From Halothiobacillus sp. (lineage in GTDB: Bacteria; Pseudomonadota; Gammaproteobacteria; Halothiobacillales; Halothiobacillaceae), in assembly GCA_011389965.1 (NCBI GenBank), contig JAABTF010000009.1, positions 1 to 59,648 on the forward strand: DNA of 59,648 nucleotides. Reading direction: 5' to 3'. Positions 41,655-50,397 of the stretch are shown here, piece by piece; positions within the stretch are counted from its first letter, which is position 1; each line of letters begins with the position of its first letter. The notes below the pieces were generated by a model. It was given only the letters and a program-made list of their open reading frames with translations. It was not told where the DNA came from and did not search any database. The position numbers and the translations under genes were made by a program.

Positions 41655-43769
41655 TCAGTCTTCGTTCTGGTTGCCGACACTCGCCACCACACGTATTTCC
41701 TTGTTGTCCGGGACCTCGTGGTAACTCAGCACACTGAGCGTCGGGATCGAATGCCGGACCATGCGCGAGAGCCAGGTTCGAATCTGGGGAGCCACCAGGA
41801 GGATGGCCGGCTTGCCACTCTGCTCCTGGCGCTCGCTGGCATCCCGGAGCGACTTGTGTAGCCGCTCGGCCAGACCGGGCTCGATTCCGGGGGCCTGATT
41901 CCCGCGCTGGGTACTATTAAGCAAGAGCTGTTCCAACTGTGGATCGAGCGTGATCACCGGCACGATTGGCGCCAACCCGTTGATGTGCTGAACAATCATC
42001 CGCCCCAGCGCCATGCGCACGCTCTCTGTCAATTCCGTGACGTCCTGGGTGCGCTGCCCCTGGATCGTCAAGGTTTCGGCAATCGTGCGGATATCGCGGA
42101 TGGGAATGCGCTCGGAGAGCAACTGGCCCAGCACCTCGACGATGGTGGTCATGGGCAGGGTCTTGGGCACCAGGTCTTCCACCAGCTTGGGCGAATTCTG
42201 CTTGAGCGTGTCGAGCAGCTGCTGCGCCTGCTCGTAACCGAACAGGTCAGCGGCGTTGTCGCCCAGGATCTGCGAGAGGTGGGTGGCGACCACGGTGGCG
42301 GGGTCGACCACCGTGTAGCCCAGCGCCTGCGCCTCTTCCTTCTGACCGCGATCGATCCAATAGGCCTTCAGGCCGAAGGCCGGATCGGTGGTCTCGATGC
42401 CCTTGATATCGCCCGAGACCTGGCCCGGATTGATGGCCATGTCGCGGTCGGCAAAGATCTCGGCGGTGCCGATGGGCACACCGTTGAGGCTGATGCGGTA
42501 TTCGTTGGGCTTGAGATCGAGGTTGTCGCGAATGTGGACCGTGGAGACGAGAAAGCCCAGGTCCTGCGAAAGCTTCTTGCGCACACCCTTGATCCGCGGC
42601 ATCAGTTGACCGCCCTGATTGCGGTCGACCAACGGGATCAATCCGTAGCCCACCTCCAGGCCGATCAGGTCGACCGGCGGCACGTCGTCCCAGGTCAACT
42701 CCTTCACTTCGGGCTTGGCCTCGGCCGGTGCCGCCTGGGCGGCCGCCTTCTCGACGACCTCCGCCGCGTTACGTCGCGCGATCAGGTAGGCCCCGGCCCC
42801 GGCGAGGGCGGCCAGCGTCAGGAAGGCCAGATTGGGCATGCCCGGCACGACACCCAGCCCCGCCATCAGGCCGGCGGCAATCCCCAACACCCGGGGGTCG
42901 GAGAACATCTGCGTTTTGACCTGCTTGCCCATGTCCTGGGAAGTAGTCACACGAGTGACGATGATCGCCGTGGCGGTGGAAATCAGCAGTGAGGGAATCG
43001 TCGCAACCAAGCCGTCGCCGATGGTCAGCAGCACGTAGGTCTCGGCCGCCTTGCCGAACGGCATGCCGTGCTGGGCCACGCCGATCAGCAGGCCACCGAT
43101 GACGTTGATGAACACGATCAGGATCCCGGCAATGGCATCACCGCGGACGAACTTGGAGGCACCATCCATCGAGCCGTAGAAATCCGCCTCGGAGGCAATC
43201 TCCTCGCGCCGGTCGCGGGCCTGCTCCTGGTTGAGCACGCCGGCATTGAGGTCCGCGTCAATCGCCATCTGCTTGCCCGGCAGCGAGTCGAGAGTAAAGC
43301 GGGCCGAGACCTCGGAAACACGCCCCGCGCCCTTGGTGATCACCACGAAGTTGATCACCATCAGGATGATGAATACCACCAGGCCCACGGCATAGTTGCC
43401 GCCGATCACGAAGTTGCCGAAGGCCTCGATGACATTGCCCGCCGCACCCGGACCCTCGTGACCATTGAGCAGCACCACCCGGGTCGAGGCCACGTTGAGC
43501 GCCAGGCGCAGCAGGGTGGCAATCAGAATGATGGTCGGGAAGATGGCGAAGTCCAGCGGGCGGCCCACGTAGACCACCACCATCAGGATGATCAGCGACA
43601 GCGTGATATTGAAGGTGAACAATGCATCCAGGCCCAGCGGCGGCATGGGCACGATTACCATCGCCAACAGCATGACGACCATGATTGGCGGGCCGATGCC
43701 TTCGCCGCGGTACTGACGCAGCCCTTGCCCCATCCGGGCGAGACTGAAATTGTTCAGGTCGGGTTTCAT
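41655..43769 (-). CDS. flhA: flagellar export gate protein FlhA
   Basis: A 704-residue core component of the flagellar type III export gate. The N-terminal half has about eight membrane helices (including GPPIMVVMLLAMVIVPMPPL and VVVYVGRPLDFAIFPTIIL), with the conserved FHIPEP-like region TRVVLLNGHEGPGAAGNVIE. The C-terminal cytosolic domain receives chaperone-substrate complexes (VQHINGLAPIVPVITLDPQL). ATG 43769 is chosen over an upstream TTG. It follows flhB by 42 bases. Confidence 0.97.
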   Translation of the reverse strand: MKPDLNNFSLARMGQGLRQYRGEGIGPPIMVVMLLAMVIVPMPPLGLDALFTFNITLSLIILMVVVYVGRPLDFAIFPTIILIATLLRLALNVASTRVVLLNGHEGPGAAGNVIEAFGNFVIGGNYAVGLVVFIILMVINFVVITKGAGRVSEVSARFTLDSLPGKQMAIDADLNAGVLNQEQARDRREEIASEADFYGSMDGASKFVRGDAIAGILIVFINVIGGLLIGVAQHGMPFGKAAETYVLLTIGDGLVATIPSLLISTATAIIVTRVTTSQDMGKQVKTQMFSDPRVLGIAAGLMAGLGVVPGMPNLAFLTLAALAGAGAYLIARRNAAEVVEKAAAQAAPAEAKPEVKELTWDDVPPVDLIGLEVGYGLIPLVDRNQGGQLMPRIKGVRKKLSQDLGFLVSTVHIRDNLDLKPNEYRISLNGVPIGTAEIFADRDMAINPGQVSGDIKGIETTDPAFGLKAYWIDRGQKEEAQALGYTVVDPATVVATHLSQILGDNAADLFGYEQAQQLLDTLKQNSPKLVEDLVPKTLPMTTIVEVLGQLLSERIPIRDIRTIAETLTIQGQRTQDVTELTESVRMALGRMIVQHINGLAPIVPVITLDPQLEQLLLNSTQRGNQAPGIEPGLAERLHKSLRDASERQEQSGKPAILLVAPQIRTWLSRMVRHSIPTLSVLSYHEVPDNKEIRVVASVGNQNED

Positions 43770-43811
43770 TGGCAATGGATCTTCTCGAGCATGCGTTTAC
43801 GGTTGGCGTGA

Positions 43812-44951
43812 TCAGTCCAGCGGCGGCACATCGAGGTCGTCCGGCACCTCGGGGTCGGGGCGTCCCGGCATCGGGCCGGCGCCGCGGGCCGCCTCGCTCA
43901 CCTGGTAGACATAGGCCAGCACCTGGGCCACGGCGGTGTACAGCGCCGCCGGAATCACCTCGTCTATCTCGACGTGGGCGTAGAGGGCCCGCGCCAGCGG
44001 CGGGGCCTCGAACAGGGTCACATCGTGGGCCTTGGCGATCTTGCGCAGATTGAACGCCATCTCATCCACTCCCTTGGCCACCACGATGGGCGCGCCGACA
44101 CCTTCGGCGTCGTACTTGAGCGCCACCGCGAAGTGGGTGGGGTTGGTGACCACGACATCGGCCTCGGGCACCGCCTCCATCATCCGTCGCTGCGACATCT
44201 GCATCTGCGTCTGACGAATGCGCTGCTTGATCTCCGGACGCCCCTCGGTGTCCTTGAACTCGTCCTTGACCTCCTGGAAGGTCATGCGCTGCTGCTTGTT
44301 GTGCTGCCAGACCTGGAACGGGACATCGACGAACGCCACCAGCAGCAGCCCCAGCGAGACCGCCAGGAACCCCCAGCCAACCAGCCAGCCCGCGTGCGCC
44401 AGAGCCGAATCGAACGGCTGCAACCCCAGGCTGAGAAATTCCGCCTCGAAGGTGAAGAAGACCGCGATGCCGATCCCCGTGATCAAGGTGAACTTGGCGA
44501 AGGTCTTGCCCAGTTCCATCAACGCCTTGACGCCGAAGATGCGCTTGAGTCCCGCGATGGGATCCATCTTGGACAGCTTCGGCGCCATTGCCTGAGTGGA
44601 GAAGTTCCAGCCACCCACCGAGATCGAGGCGACGATGGCGAGGATCACGGTGGCGAAAAAGATCGGCACGAACGAGAGAAAGCCGTCGGCGAAGGCATTG
44701 GCCAGGCGCGAGAACATCGCCGCCTGGTCGTAGATATCGGCGCGAGGAATGATGAACGAGTCGCGTACCACCTCGCCCAGCCCCAGCATCATCTGGCCGC
44801 CGAAGACCAGAAACACCACGGCCGAACCGACCGTCAGCAGAAAGGAATTGAGCTCGCGGGAACGCGCGACCTGGCCCTTCTCGCGGGCATCGCGTAATCG
44901 TTTCTCGGTCGGTTCTTCGGTTTTCTCCTGACCGTTCTCGTTTTCCGCCAC
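43812..44951 (-). CDS. flhB: flagellar export switch protein FlhB
   Basis: A 379-residue export-gate protein that switches substrate specificity from hook to filament. The N-terminus is charged (MAENENGQEKTEEPTEKRLR), followed by four membrane helices. The cytosolic domain has the autocleavage site VVTNPTHFAVALKYD (Asn-Pro near residue 269). The tail is Pro/Asp-rich. It starts four bases after fliR ends. The hook-length ruler FliK is not in the window. Confidence 0.97.
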   Translation of the reverse strand: MAENENGQEKTEEPTEKRLRDAREKGQVARSRELNSFLLTVGSAVVFLVFGGQMMLGLGEVVRDSFIIPRADIYDQAAMFSRLANAFADGFLSFVPIFFATVILAIVASISVGGWNFSTQAMAPKLSKMDPIAGLKRIFGVKALMELGKTFAKFTLITGIGIAVFFTFEAEFLSLGLQPFDSALAHAGWLVGWGFLAVSLGLLLVAFVDVPFQVWQHNKQQRMTFQEVKDEFKDTEGRPEIKQRIRQTQMQMSQRRMMEAVPEADVVVTNPTHFAVALKYDAEGVGAPIVVAKGVDEMAFNLRKIAKAHDVTLFEAPPLARALYAHVEIDEVIPAALYTAVAQVLAYVYQVSEAARGAGPMPGRPDPEVPDDLDVPPLD

Positions 44952-44955
44952 CGGT

Positions 44956-45726
44956 TCACCTCAGGATTTCCGTGATCAGGACAAATGCCTCTTGCACGAA
45001 CTGTTCCAAATTGGGGAACCAGAGGGGGGCTGCGAGAAACAACAGAAAGAAACCGATCATCAGCGTGGCCGGGAAACCCACGGAAAAGATGTTCATCTGC
45101 GGCGCGGCCCGCGTGATCACGCCCATGGCGAGGTTGACCATCATCAGGGTGGCCACGATCGGCAGCGCGACCAGCACGGCATTGATGTACATCTGCTGGC
45201 CGAACCAGGCGATGGCACGAAAGTCCTCCGGCGTCAGCCCGATGGGCGAGATCGGCAGGATACTGAACGAGTCCGCCAGCATCTTGACGATCATGCCGGG
45301 CACATTCATGGTCACCATCAGCAGGGTGACCACGATGGTGAGAAACTGCGATACCAGCGGCACGCTGACGCCATTCTGAGGATCGACTGTCTGGGCGAAG
45401 CCCAACCCCATGCTCATGGCGATCGATTCGCCGGCGATGATGAAGGCCGAGAGCACCAGGGTGAGGATGAACCCCATCGCCACCCCGATCAGGAGCTGCT
45501 GGACGATCATGGTGAGGCCAGCGATCGAGAGCGGATCGACGGCAGGTATGTCGGGCACCATCGGGGTGAGAATCAGGGTGATCACCACCGCGATCAATAG
45601 ACGAATCCGCATGGGCAGGGACTGCGAGCCGAAGATCGGCGCCACCATCAGCATCGCACCGACGCGCACCAGCACCCACAGGTAGGTCACGGCCCAGCCG
45701 AGGAGCTGGTCGATGGCCAGTTCCAC
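44956..45726 (-). CDS. fliR: flagellar export gate protein FliR
   Basis: A 256-residue membrane protein, part of the FliPQR export channel. It has about six hydrophobic helices, beginning LLGWAVTYLWVLVRVGAMLM and including the conserved APIFGSQSLPMRIRLLIAV. The start codon is GTG at 45726, nine bases after the fliQ stop; no better in-frame ATG is nearby. Confidence 0.95.
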   Translation of the reverse strand: MELAIDQLLGWAVTYLWVLVRVGAMLMVAPIFGSQSLPMRIRLLIAVVITLILTPMVPDIPAVDPLSIAGLTMIVQQLLIGVAMGFILTLVLSAFIIAGESIAMSMGLGFAQTVDPQNGVSVPLVSQFLTIVVTLLMVTMNVPGMIVKMLADSFSILPISPIGLTPEDFRAIAWFGQQMYINAVLVALPIVATLMMVNLAMGVITRAAPQMNIFSVGFPATLMIGFFLLFLAAPLWFPNLEQFVQEAFVLITEILR

Positions 45727-45735
45727 GGCCCGACC

Positions 45736-46005
45736 CTACGAGATCAGCGAGGGGATGTTGTGAAACAGCCGCTCGGTGAAATCAACGATCACCTGCAGCA
45801 TCCAGGGAGCCGCCAGGAGAATGGCGACCACCACTGCGATCATCTTAGGGATGAAGCTCAGGGTCATTTCGTTGATCTGGGTGGCCGCCTGGAACATGCC
45901 GATCAAAAGCCCCACGGCCAGCGCCGTCAGCAGGATCGGCATGGCCAGATAGAGGATGACCGTCAGGGCCTGACGAGTCAGATCGATAACGGTATCCGGA
46001 CTCAT
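45736..46005 (-). CDS. fliQ: flagellar export gate protein FliQ
   Basis: An 89-residue protein with two membrane helices (ALTVILYLAMPILLTALAVG and IPKMIAVVVAILLAAPWMLQ) joined by the conserved FQAATQINEMTLSFIPK loop. It belongs to the FliPQR channel. It starts two bases after fliP stops. Confidence 0.96.
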   Translation of the reverse strand: MSPDTVIDLTRQALTVILYLAMPILLTALAVGLLIGMFQAATQINEMTLSFIPKMIAVVVAILLAAPWMLQVIVDFTERLFHNIPSLIS

Positions 46006-46007
46006 CC

Positions 46008-46769
46008 TCAGCCTCCCATGTAGAAGCTGGACGCGAGCGTGCCCATCAGGAGCGCCCAGCCGTCGACCAGCACGAACAACATGATCTTGAACGGCAGCGA
46101 CACGATCATCGGCGAGAGCATCATCATGCCCATCGACATCAGCACCGAGGCGACCACCAGGTCGATGATCAGAAACGGGATGAAGATCAGAAAGCCGATC
46201 TGGAAGGCCGTCTTGAGCTCAGAGGTGACGAAGGCGGCCATCAGCACCGTCAGGGGCACGTCCGCCGGGGTCTCGAAGTCCGGATAGTCACCGATCTCCT
46301 GATACAGGGCGATATCGGTCTCGCGGGTCTGGTTGAGCATGAAGGTGCGCAATGGCTGCGCGGCGCGGTCGATCGCCTCCATCGCACCGATCTCCTCGGC
46401 CATGTACGGACCGACGCCCTCGTCGTAGGCGGTCTGGAATACCGGCGCCATGATGAACAGTGTCAGAAACAACGCCAAACCCAGCAGAATCTGGTTCGAG
46501 GGTGTCTGCACCGTTCCGAGCGCCTGGCGCAACAAGGCGAGCACGATAATGATCCGAGTGAAGGAGGTCATCATCAGCAGCATCGACGGCAGCAACGTAA
46601 GCACCGTCATCAACGCCAGAATCTGCAGCGTCAGACTGTATTGCTGCTCCCCGCCCTCGCCTTCAGTGAGGGTTACGGCGGGCAGGCCGGTCTGGGCCCA
46701 TGCAGGCAGACCGACCGACAGCAATCCCAGCGCGAGCAGCACCCCAACCCAGATCCGCTTCGTCGTCAT
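46008..46769 (-). CDS. fliP: flagellar export gate protein FliP
   Basis: A 253-residue channel subunit. A cleavable signal peptide (VGVLLALGLLSVGLPAWAQ) precedes the mature protein. Conserved family blocks are LTVLTLLPSMLLMMTSFTRI, IIVLALLRQALGTVQTPSNQ and FIPFLIIDLVVASVLMSMGM. FliP pentamers form the core of the export gate with FliQ and FliR. It overlaps the fliO stop by four bases. Confidence 0.96.
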   Translation of the reverse strand: MTTKRIWVGVLLALGLLSVGLPAWAQTGLPAVTLTEGEGGEQQYSLTLQILALMTVLTLLPSMLLMMTSFTRIIIVLALLRQALGTVQTPSNQILLGLALFLTLFIMAPVFQTAYDEGVGPYMAEEIGAMEAIDRAAQPLRTFMLNQTRETDIALYQEIGDYPDFETPADVPLTVLMAAFVTSELKTAFQIGFLIFIPFLIIDLVVASVLMSMGMMMLSPMIVSLPFKIMLFVLVDGWALLMGTLASSFYMGG

Positions 46770-47203
46770 TCGGGCCCTCCTTTGCCGCGGCGGCCGAAGC
46801 GGGCCGCCAGCTGCTCCTGGAAGGCCTCGCTGAAACTGGGATTGCCATCGCCCCGCTTGCTCGGCTCAAGCGGCGGGTCGACCCAGCCCAGCGACTCGAT
46901 CGCCCCCTGGCTCACACCCACGAGCATCTGTCGGTCACCCACGGCCACCAGGAGAATGCGCTCGCGCGGGCCGATCGACATCTGGGTGAGCACATGCATC
47001 GGGTAATTGCCCGCCCGGGCGTCCAGCCGGCCCACTCGCTTGATGACCCAGACGATCGCAAACATCAGCACCAGCACCAGCACCAGGCTAACCACCAGCT
47101 TTAGCAGGTAGCCCGGGGCGAGGGGATCGATGGCCTCGGCCGCCCGTGCCGGGGCGGTGGACAGCAGCAGTATCACCGCCGCATAGACTGCACGCATACC
47201 CAT
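46766..47203 (-). CDS. fliO: flagellar assembly protein FliO
   Basis: A 145-residue bitopic membrane protein that helps assemble the FliP ring. It has a signal-like N-terminus (VYAAVILLLSTAPARA), a membrane helix (LVVSLVLVLVLMFAIVWVIKRV), and a SpoA-like cytosolic part (NYPMHVLTQMSIGPRERILLV). ATG 47203 overlaps the fliN stop as TGATG; a TTG one codon upstream is less likely. Confidence 0.92.
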   Translation of the reverse strand: MGMRAVYAAVILLLSTAPARAAEAIDPLAPGYLLKLVVSLVLVLVLMFAIVWVIKRVGRLDARAGNYPMHVLTQMSIGPRERILLVAVGDRQMLVGVSQGAIESLGWVDPPLEPSKRGDGNPSFSEAFQEQLAARFGRRGKGGPE

Positions 47204-47598
47204 CAACTCAGCTTGCGCAGGCGCTCGGCCGGACTGATTACGTCGGTCAGGCGGATGCCGAACTTTTCGTTAACCACGACCACCTCGCCGCGAGCGATCA
47301 GGGTGCCGTTGACCAGCACATCCAGCGGCTCGCCGGCCAGCCGATCGAGCTCCACGATAGAACCCTGGTTGAGTTGCAGCAGGTTGCGGATATTGATCGA
47401 GGTGCGCCCGATCTCCATCGAGATATTGACGGGCACGTCCATGATCACGTCGAAATTGACGGGATTCTCGCCCTCGTCGAGAGGACTGCCGGTCTGGAAT
47501 TGTTCCATCTCTACCTTCTCGTCGGCATCATCTCCACCGCTTTCCGTCTGGGCCTGTTCGGCCATGGCGGCGGCCCAGTCGTCCTCTTCTTCAGCCAT
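47203..47598 (-). CDS. fliN: flagellar motor switch protein FliN
   Basis: A 131-residue C-ring protein. The N-terminal 45 residues are acidic (AEEEDDWAAAMAEQAQ), and the C-terminal SpoA domain has ILDVPVNIS-like MDVPVNISMEIGRTSINIRN, then LNQGSIVELDRLAGEPLDV and GEVVVVNEKFGIRLTDV. It starts inside the last eight bases of fliM, so the two C-ring proteins are co-translated. FliN also binds FliH during export. Confidence 0.95.
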   Translation of the reverse strand: MAEEEDDWAAAMAEQAQTESGGDDADEKVEMEQFQTGSPLDEGENPVNFDVIMDVPVNISMEIGRTSINIRNLLQLNQGSIVELDRLAGEPLDVLVNGTLIARGEVVVVNEKFGIRLTDVISPAERLRKLS

Positions 47599-48643
47599 TG
47601 TCGTCTTCTCCTGATTGCTTGGCCCCGGGGATCTGCGCCCGCAGGATCTCGTTGGGATGGGTGGCCCGTTCCAGCCGCTCGGGAACCGGCTCTTCTATCC
47701 GGATGGCCTTGTTGCCCTTGTAAACACCCATCTTGCCGTGAAACAGCGGTAGGCCGTCGCTGGTCAAGGTGGAGTACTCGGGCATCTCGAAGGGAATCAC
47801 CTGGCCGACTTCCATCTTGGCGGCATCCTTGAGTGACATCCGCACGTCGGCCAACTTCGCGGTCAACTCGATCTCGGCAAAACCCAACTCGCGCTTCAAG
47901 GCCCTGGTCCAGCGCTCGTCGACCTCGAGACGGTCGCCCTGCATACCACCATCGAGCAAGTCGCGGATGGGCTCGACCATGGAATAAGGCACCACGAAAT
48001 CGAACTTGCCGGAGCCGCCCTCGACCTCTAGCCGGAAACTGGAAACCACCACCACTTCCGTGGCCGAGACGATGTTCGCCAGTTGCGGATTCATTTCGTG
48101 GCTGACCGTTTCGAACATGATCGGGTAGATCGGCCCCCAGGAGTTCTGCATCTCCTCGGTGGCCTGCTCCAGCACCCGCTTGATCACCCGCAGCTCGGTG
48201 GGGGTGAAATCCCGCCCCTCGATCTTGGAGTGCATACCGAAGCCGCCGAAGAAGTTGTCCACCAGCGAGAAGACCAGCCGGGATTCCATCATGAACATGC
48301 TCAGCCCCTTGAGCGGGCGAACATGCATCAGGGTCATCGAGGTGGGTACGAAAAGCGTGTGGATGTAGTCGGAGAATTTGCTCATCTCCACGCCTTCGAT
48401 CGTGATCTCGACTGAGCGACGCAGCATGGAAACCAGCCGAATGCGCAGATTGCGGGCAAAGCGCTCGTTGAGCATTTCCAGGGTAGGCAGGCGGCCACGA
48501 ACGATGCGTTCCTGGGTAGTGAGATCAAAGGACTGGGCCTGGTTGGGATCCCCTACCCCTTGCTCGGTCTCGACGTCCCCTTCGTCCACGCCATTGAGGA
48601 GCGCGTCGATCTCGTCCTGGGAGAGGATATCTGCGTCAGCCAT
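47591..48643 (-). CDS. fliM: flagellar motor switch protein FliM
   Basis: A 350-residue C-ring protein. The N-terminal LSQDEIDALLNGV is the peptide that binds CheY-P. The middle domain has RLPTLEMLNERFARNLRIRL and RPLKGLSMFMMESRLVFSLV followed by FGGFGMHSKIEGRDFTPTE. The C-terminal SpoA domain ends the protein. It follows fliL by 54 bases. This protein receives the output of the chemotaxis genes encoded 10 kb downstream. Confidence 0.97.
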   Translation of the reverse strand: MADADILSQDEIDALLNGVDEGDVETEQGVGDPNQAQSFDLTTQERIVRGRLPTLEMLNERFARNLRIRLVSMLRRSVEITIEGVEMSKFSDYIHTLFVPTSMTLMHVRPLKGLSMFMMESRLVFSLVDNFFGGFGMHSKIEGRDFTPTELRVIKRVLEQATEEMQNSWGPIYPIMFETVSHEMNPQLANIVSATEVVVVSSFRLEVEGGSGKFDFVVPYSMVEPIRDLLDGGMQGDRLEVDERWTRALKRELGFAEIELTAKLADVRMSLKDAAKMEVGQVIPFEMPEYSTLTSDGLPLFHGKMGVYKGNKAIRIEEPVPERLERATHPNEILRAQIPGAKQSGEDDNG

Positions 48644-48697
48644 AACCGCCCTTCGTCCTGTATCGCCCTGAGTGGATGGAAGCCCGTCGGCCTGCCG

Positions 48698-49225
48698 TCA
48701 CTGCATCAAAAGCTTGGTGAAGTACACGTTTTCGACCGGCTCTTCCAAATCGCCGCCCTCGGCAAGGATGCGATTGAGCTCGTCGGTCAGGGTCTGCTGG
48801 AGAGCCTCCTTGCCGGCCCGGCTGCGCAACTCGGCGGCATCCACCTCACTGAGCACCAGCATTACGTCATTGATGATTCGCGAGCGCTGCGCCTGGATCA
48901 TTTTCTCGACCTCGGGGTGCCGAGTGACCATGTCGAGCTTCACCTGCAACACATTGGCATCATTGGGTTTACTCAGGTTGACCGTGATCGGCTCGCCCAG
49001 AGAGACGGTGATCGGCGGCCCCTTGGGCGCCTCCTTCTCTTCTTCGGTCACCTCTTCGGTGCCCTGCTCATCGTTCGCGGCCTTGTCCCCACCGGTCAGC
49101 AGCACGGTTGTGACCACTGCGCCGATCAGCAGAATCACTACGATAAGCACGGAGAGAAGAATCACGAGCAGTTTGCTGCCACCCTTCTTCTCCGGAGTTG
49201 TCTCTTCGCCTTCTGCCTCTGCCAT
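48698..49225 (-). CDS. fliL: flagellar basal-body protein FliL
   Basis: A 175-residue single-pass membrane protein associated with the stator ring. A short cytoplasmic N-terminus (EGEETTPEKKGG) leads to the helix LLVILLSVLIVVILLIGAVV (about 20-40). An acidic linker and periplasmic stomatin-like domain follow, containing GPPITVSLGEPITVNLSKPN and VTRHPEVEKMIQAQRSRIIN. ATG 49225 is preferred to the preceding GTG. It is the first gene of the flagellar block and has a sigma-54-like promoter upstream. Confidence 0.94.
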   Translation of the reverse strand: MAEAEGEETTPEKKGGSKLLVILLSVLIVVILLIGAVVTTVLLTGGDKAANDEQGTEEVTEEEKEAPKGPPITVSLGEPITVNLSKPNDANVLQVKLDMVTRHPEVEKMIQAQRSRIINDVMLVLSEVDAAELRSRAGKEALQQTLTDELNRILAEGGDLEEPVENVYFTKLLMQ

Positions 49226-49302
49226 CACTGTTACCTCGATTATTTCTGACCCCGACCGTTATCGACCGCGGATTGCACAAATGACCGCGATTCTCACGCC
49301 TT

Positions 49303-49319
49303 TGCGCGGATATTGCCAA
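49303..49319 (-). promoter_or_regulatory. predicted sigma-54 promoter of the fliL operon
   Basis: On the minus strand TTGGCAATATCCGCGCAAA has GG and GC separated by ten bases, the -24/-12 spacing of sigma-54 promoters. The TGGCA half matches the consensus fully and the GCA half matches its core. It lies about 78 bases before fliL. In Pseudomonas and Vibrio this operon is sigma-54/FleQ(FlrC)-dependent, which supports the call. Confidence 0.65.
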
Positions 49320-49365
49320 TCCTTTGCGAGATCTTCCCGAGCCCCGTCGCGCTCGATGCGGGCAC

Positions 49366-50298
49366 TCAGGCGAGCCGGCCGAGCTCGCGATGCCCGCCTG
49401 ATCGCTCGTCTCCATACAGCTCCTGATCGGCATGGCGAAACCAGTCCTCGCGGGATTCGCCTTCCTGCCACTGCGCCATGCCGATCCGGGCACGCAGCAC
49501 CAGATGCTCCCCGCCGCCGACGGGCAACGGATGCTGACCGAACCACTCCACCAGCCGATCGCTGAGACGACTAGCCCCTTGTCGGGGTGTCTCCGGCAGG
49601 ATCACGGCGAACTCGTCCCCGCCCAACCGGAACGCGCTGTCGGTCTGCCGGATGCAGCGCGTCAGCCCCTCGGCCACCTTGACCAGGGCCCGGTCCCCGA
49701 CGTCGTGACCGTAGGTGTCGTTGATGTTCTTGAACCGGGTCATGTCGAGAATCAGAAGACTCGCTTGGCCGCCATACCGACTGACGCGGGCATAGGCCTC
49801 CTGCAGTTGCATGTCGAAAGCGCGGCGGTTTTTCAGCCCCGTCAGCCCGTCGTGTTCCGCCGCGATCAGGGCGTGGCTGAGCAGGCGCAGATTGCGCAGG
49901 GGGTAGGCCATCACGTCGAGCACACGGCGGATACAGCCCAATGTCTCTTCGTTGACCGGGCGGGAGCTATGCAGCAACAAGCGGCCGAATGGCTGCTCGT
50001 CCAGCGACAGAGAGACCGGGATGGTGTGGTCGGACAGCGAGGCATCGCTGCAGACATAACGCTCGTCGCCAAGCTGCCAGGAAATTGACGTCACCGACAG
50101 CATTCCCTCGATCTGCTCGCGAGCCACATCCAAGGCCGCCGAGACGCTCACGCAACGTAGAAGCGATTCCACCAAGGCGTTGCGGCGGGCGTTGATTTCG
50201 CCAAGCGAAAATGGCAAGACCCTTCGCCCCCGCGACTGAGTCAGCCCCGCGGGGCTCTGTCCACAAAGTGATTCGCCATAGGTCTGATAATAGGCCAT
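49366..50298 (-). CDS. GGDEF diguanylate cyclase
   Basis: A 310-residue soluble cyclase that makes cyclic di-GMP from GTP. Residues about 30-135 are an N-terminal domain I do not recognise (possibly GAF-like). The cyclase domain begins HDGLTGLKNRRAFD, followed by MTRFKNINDTYGHDVGD, and carries the active-site RLGGDEFAVILPE with an inhibitory-site RQTD five residues before GGDEF. Both catalysis and product feedback therefore look intact. AGGGGG precedes the ATG. It is immediately upstream of the fliL promoter and on the same strand, so a role in motility control is possible but not shown. Confidence 0.93.
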   Translation of the reverse strand: MAYYQTYGESLCGQSPAGLTQSRGRRVLPFSLGEINARRNALVESLLRCVSVSAALDVAREQIEGMLSVTSISWQLGDERYVCSDASLSDHTIPVSLSLDEQPFGRLLLHSSRPVNEETLGCIRRVLDVMAYPLRNLRLLSHALIAAEHDGLTGLKNRRAFDMQLQEAYARVSRYGGQASLLILDMTRFKNINDTYGHDVGDRALVKVAEGLTRCIRQTDSAFRLGGDEFAVILPETPRQGASRLSDRLVEWFGQHPLPVGGGEHLVLRARIGMAQWQEGESREDWFRHADQELYGDERSGGHRELGRLA

Positions 50299-50397
50299 CT
50301 GATAACCCCCTCGAATGTCGTTGCCGACACGTCCGGCGAGCGGAAGTGGCAGCGCTGAACGAGGGGATGCATCAAGCGTGCCATGAACGATGCCGAC

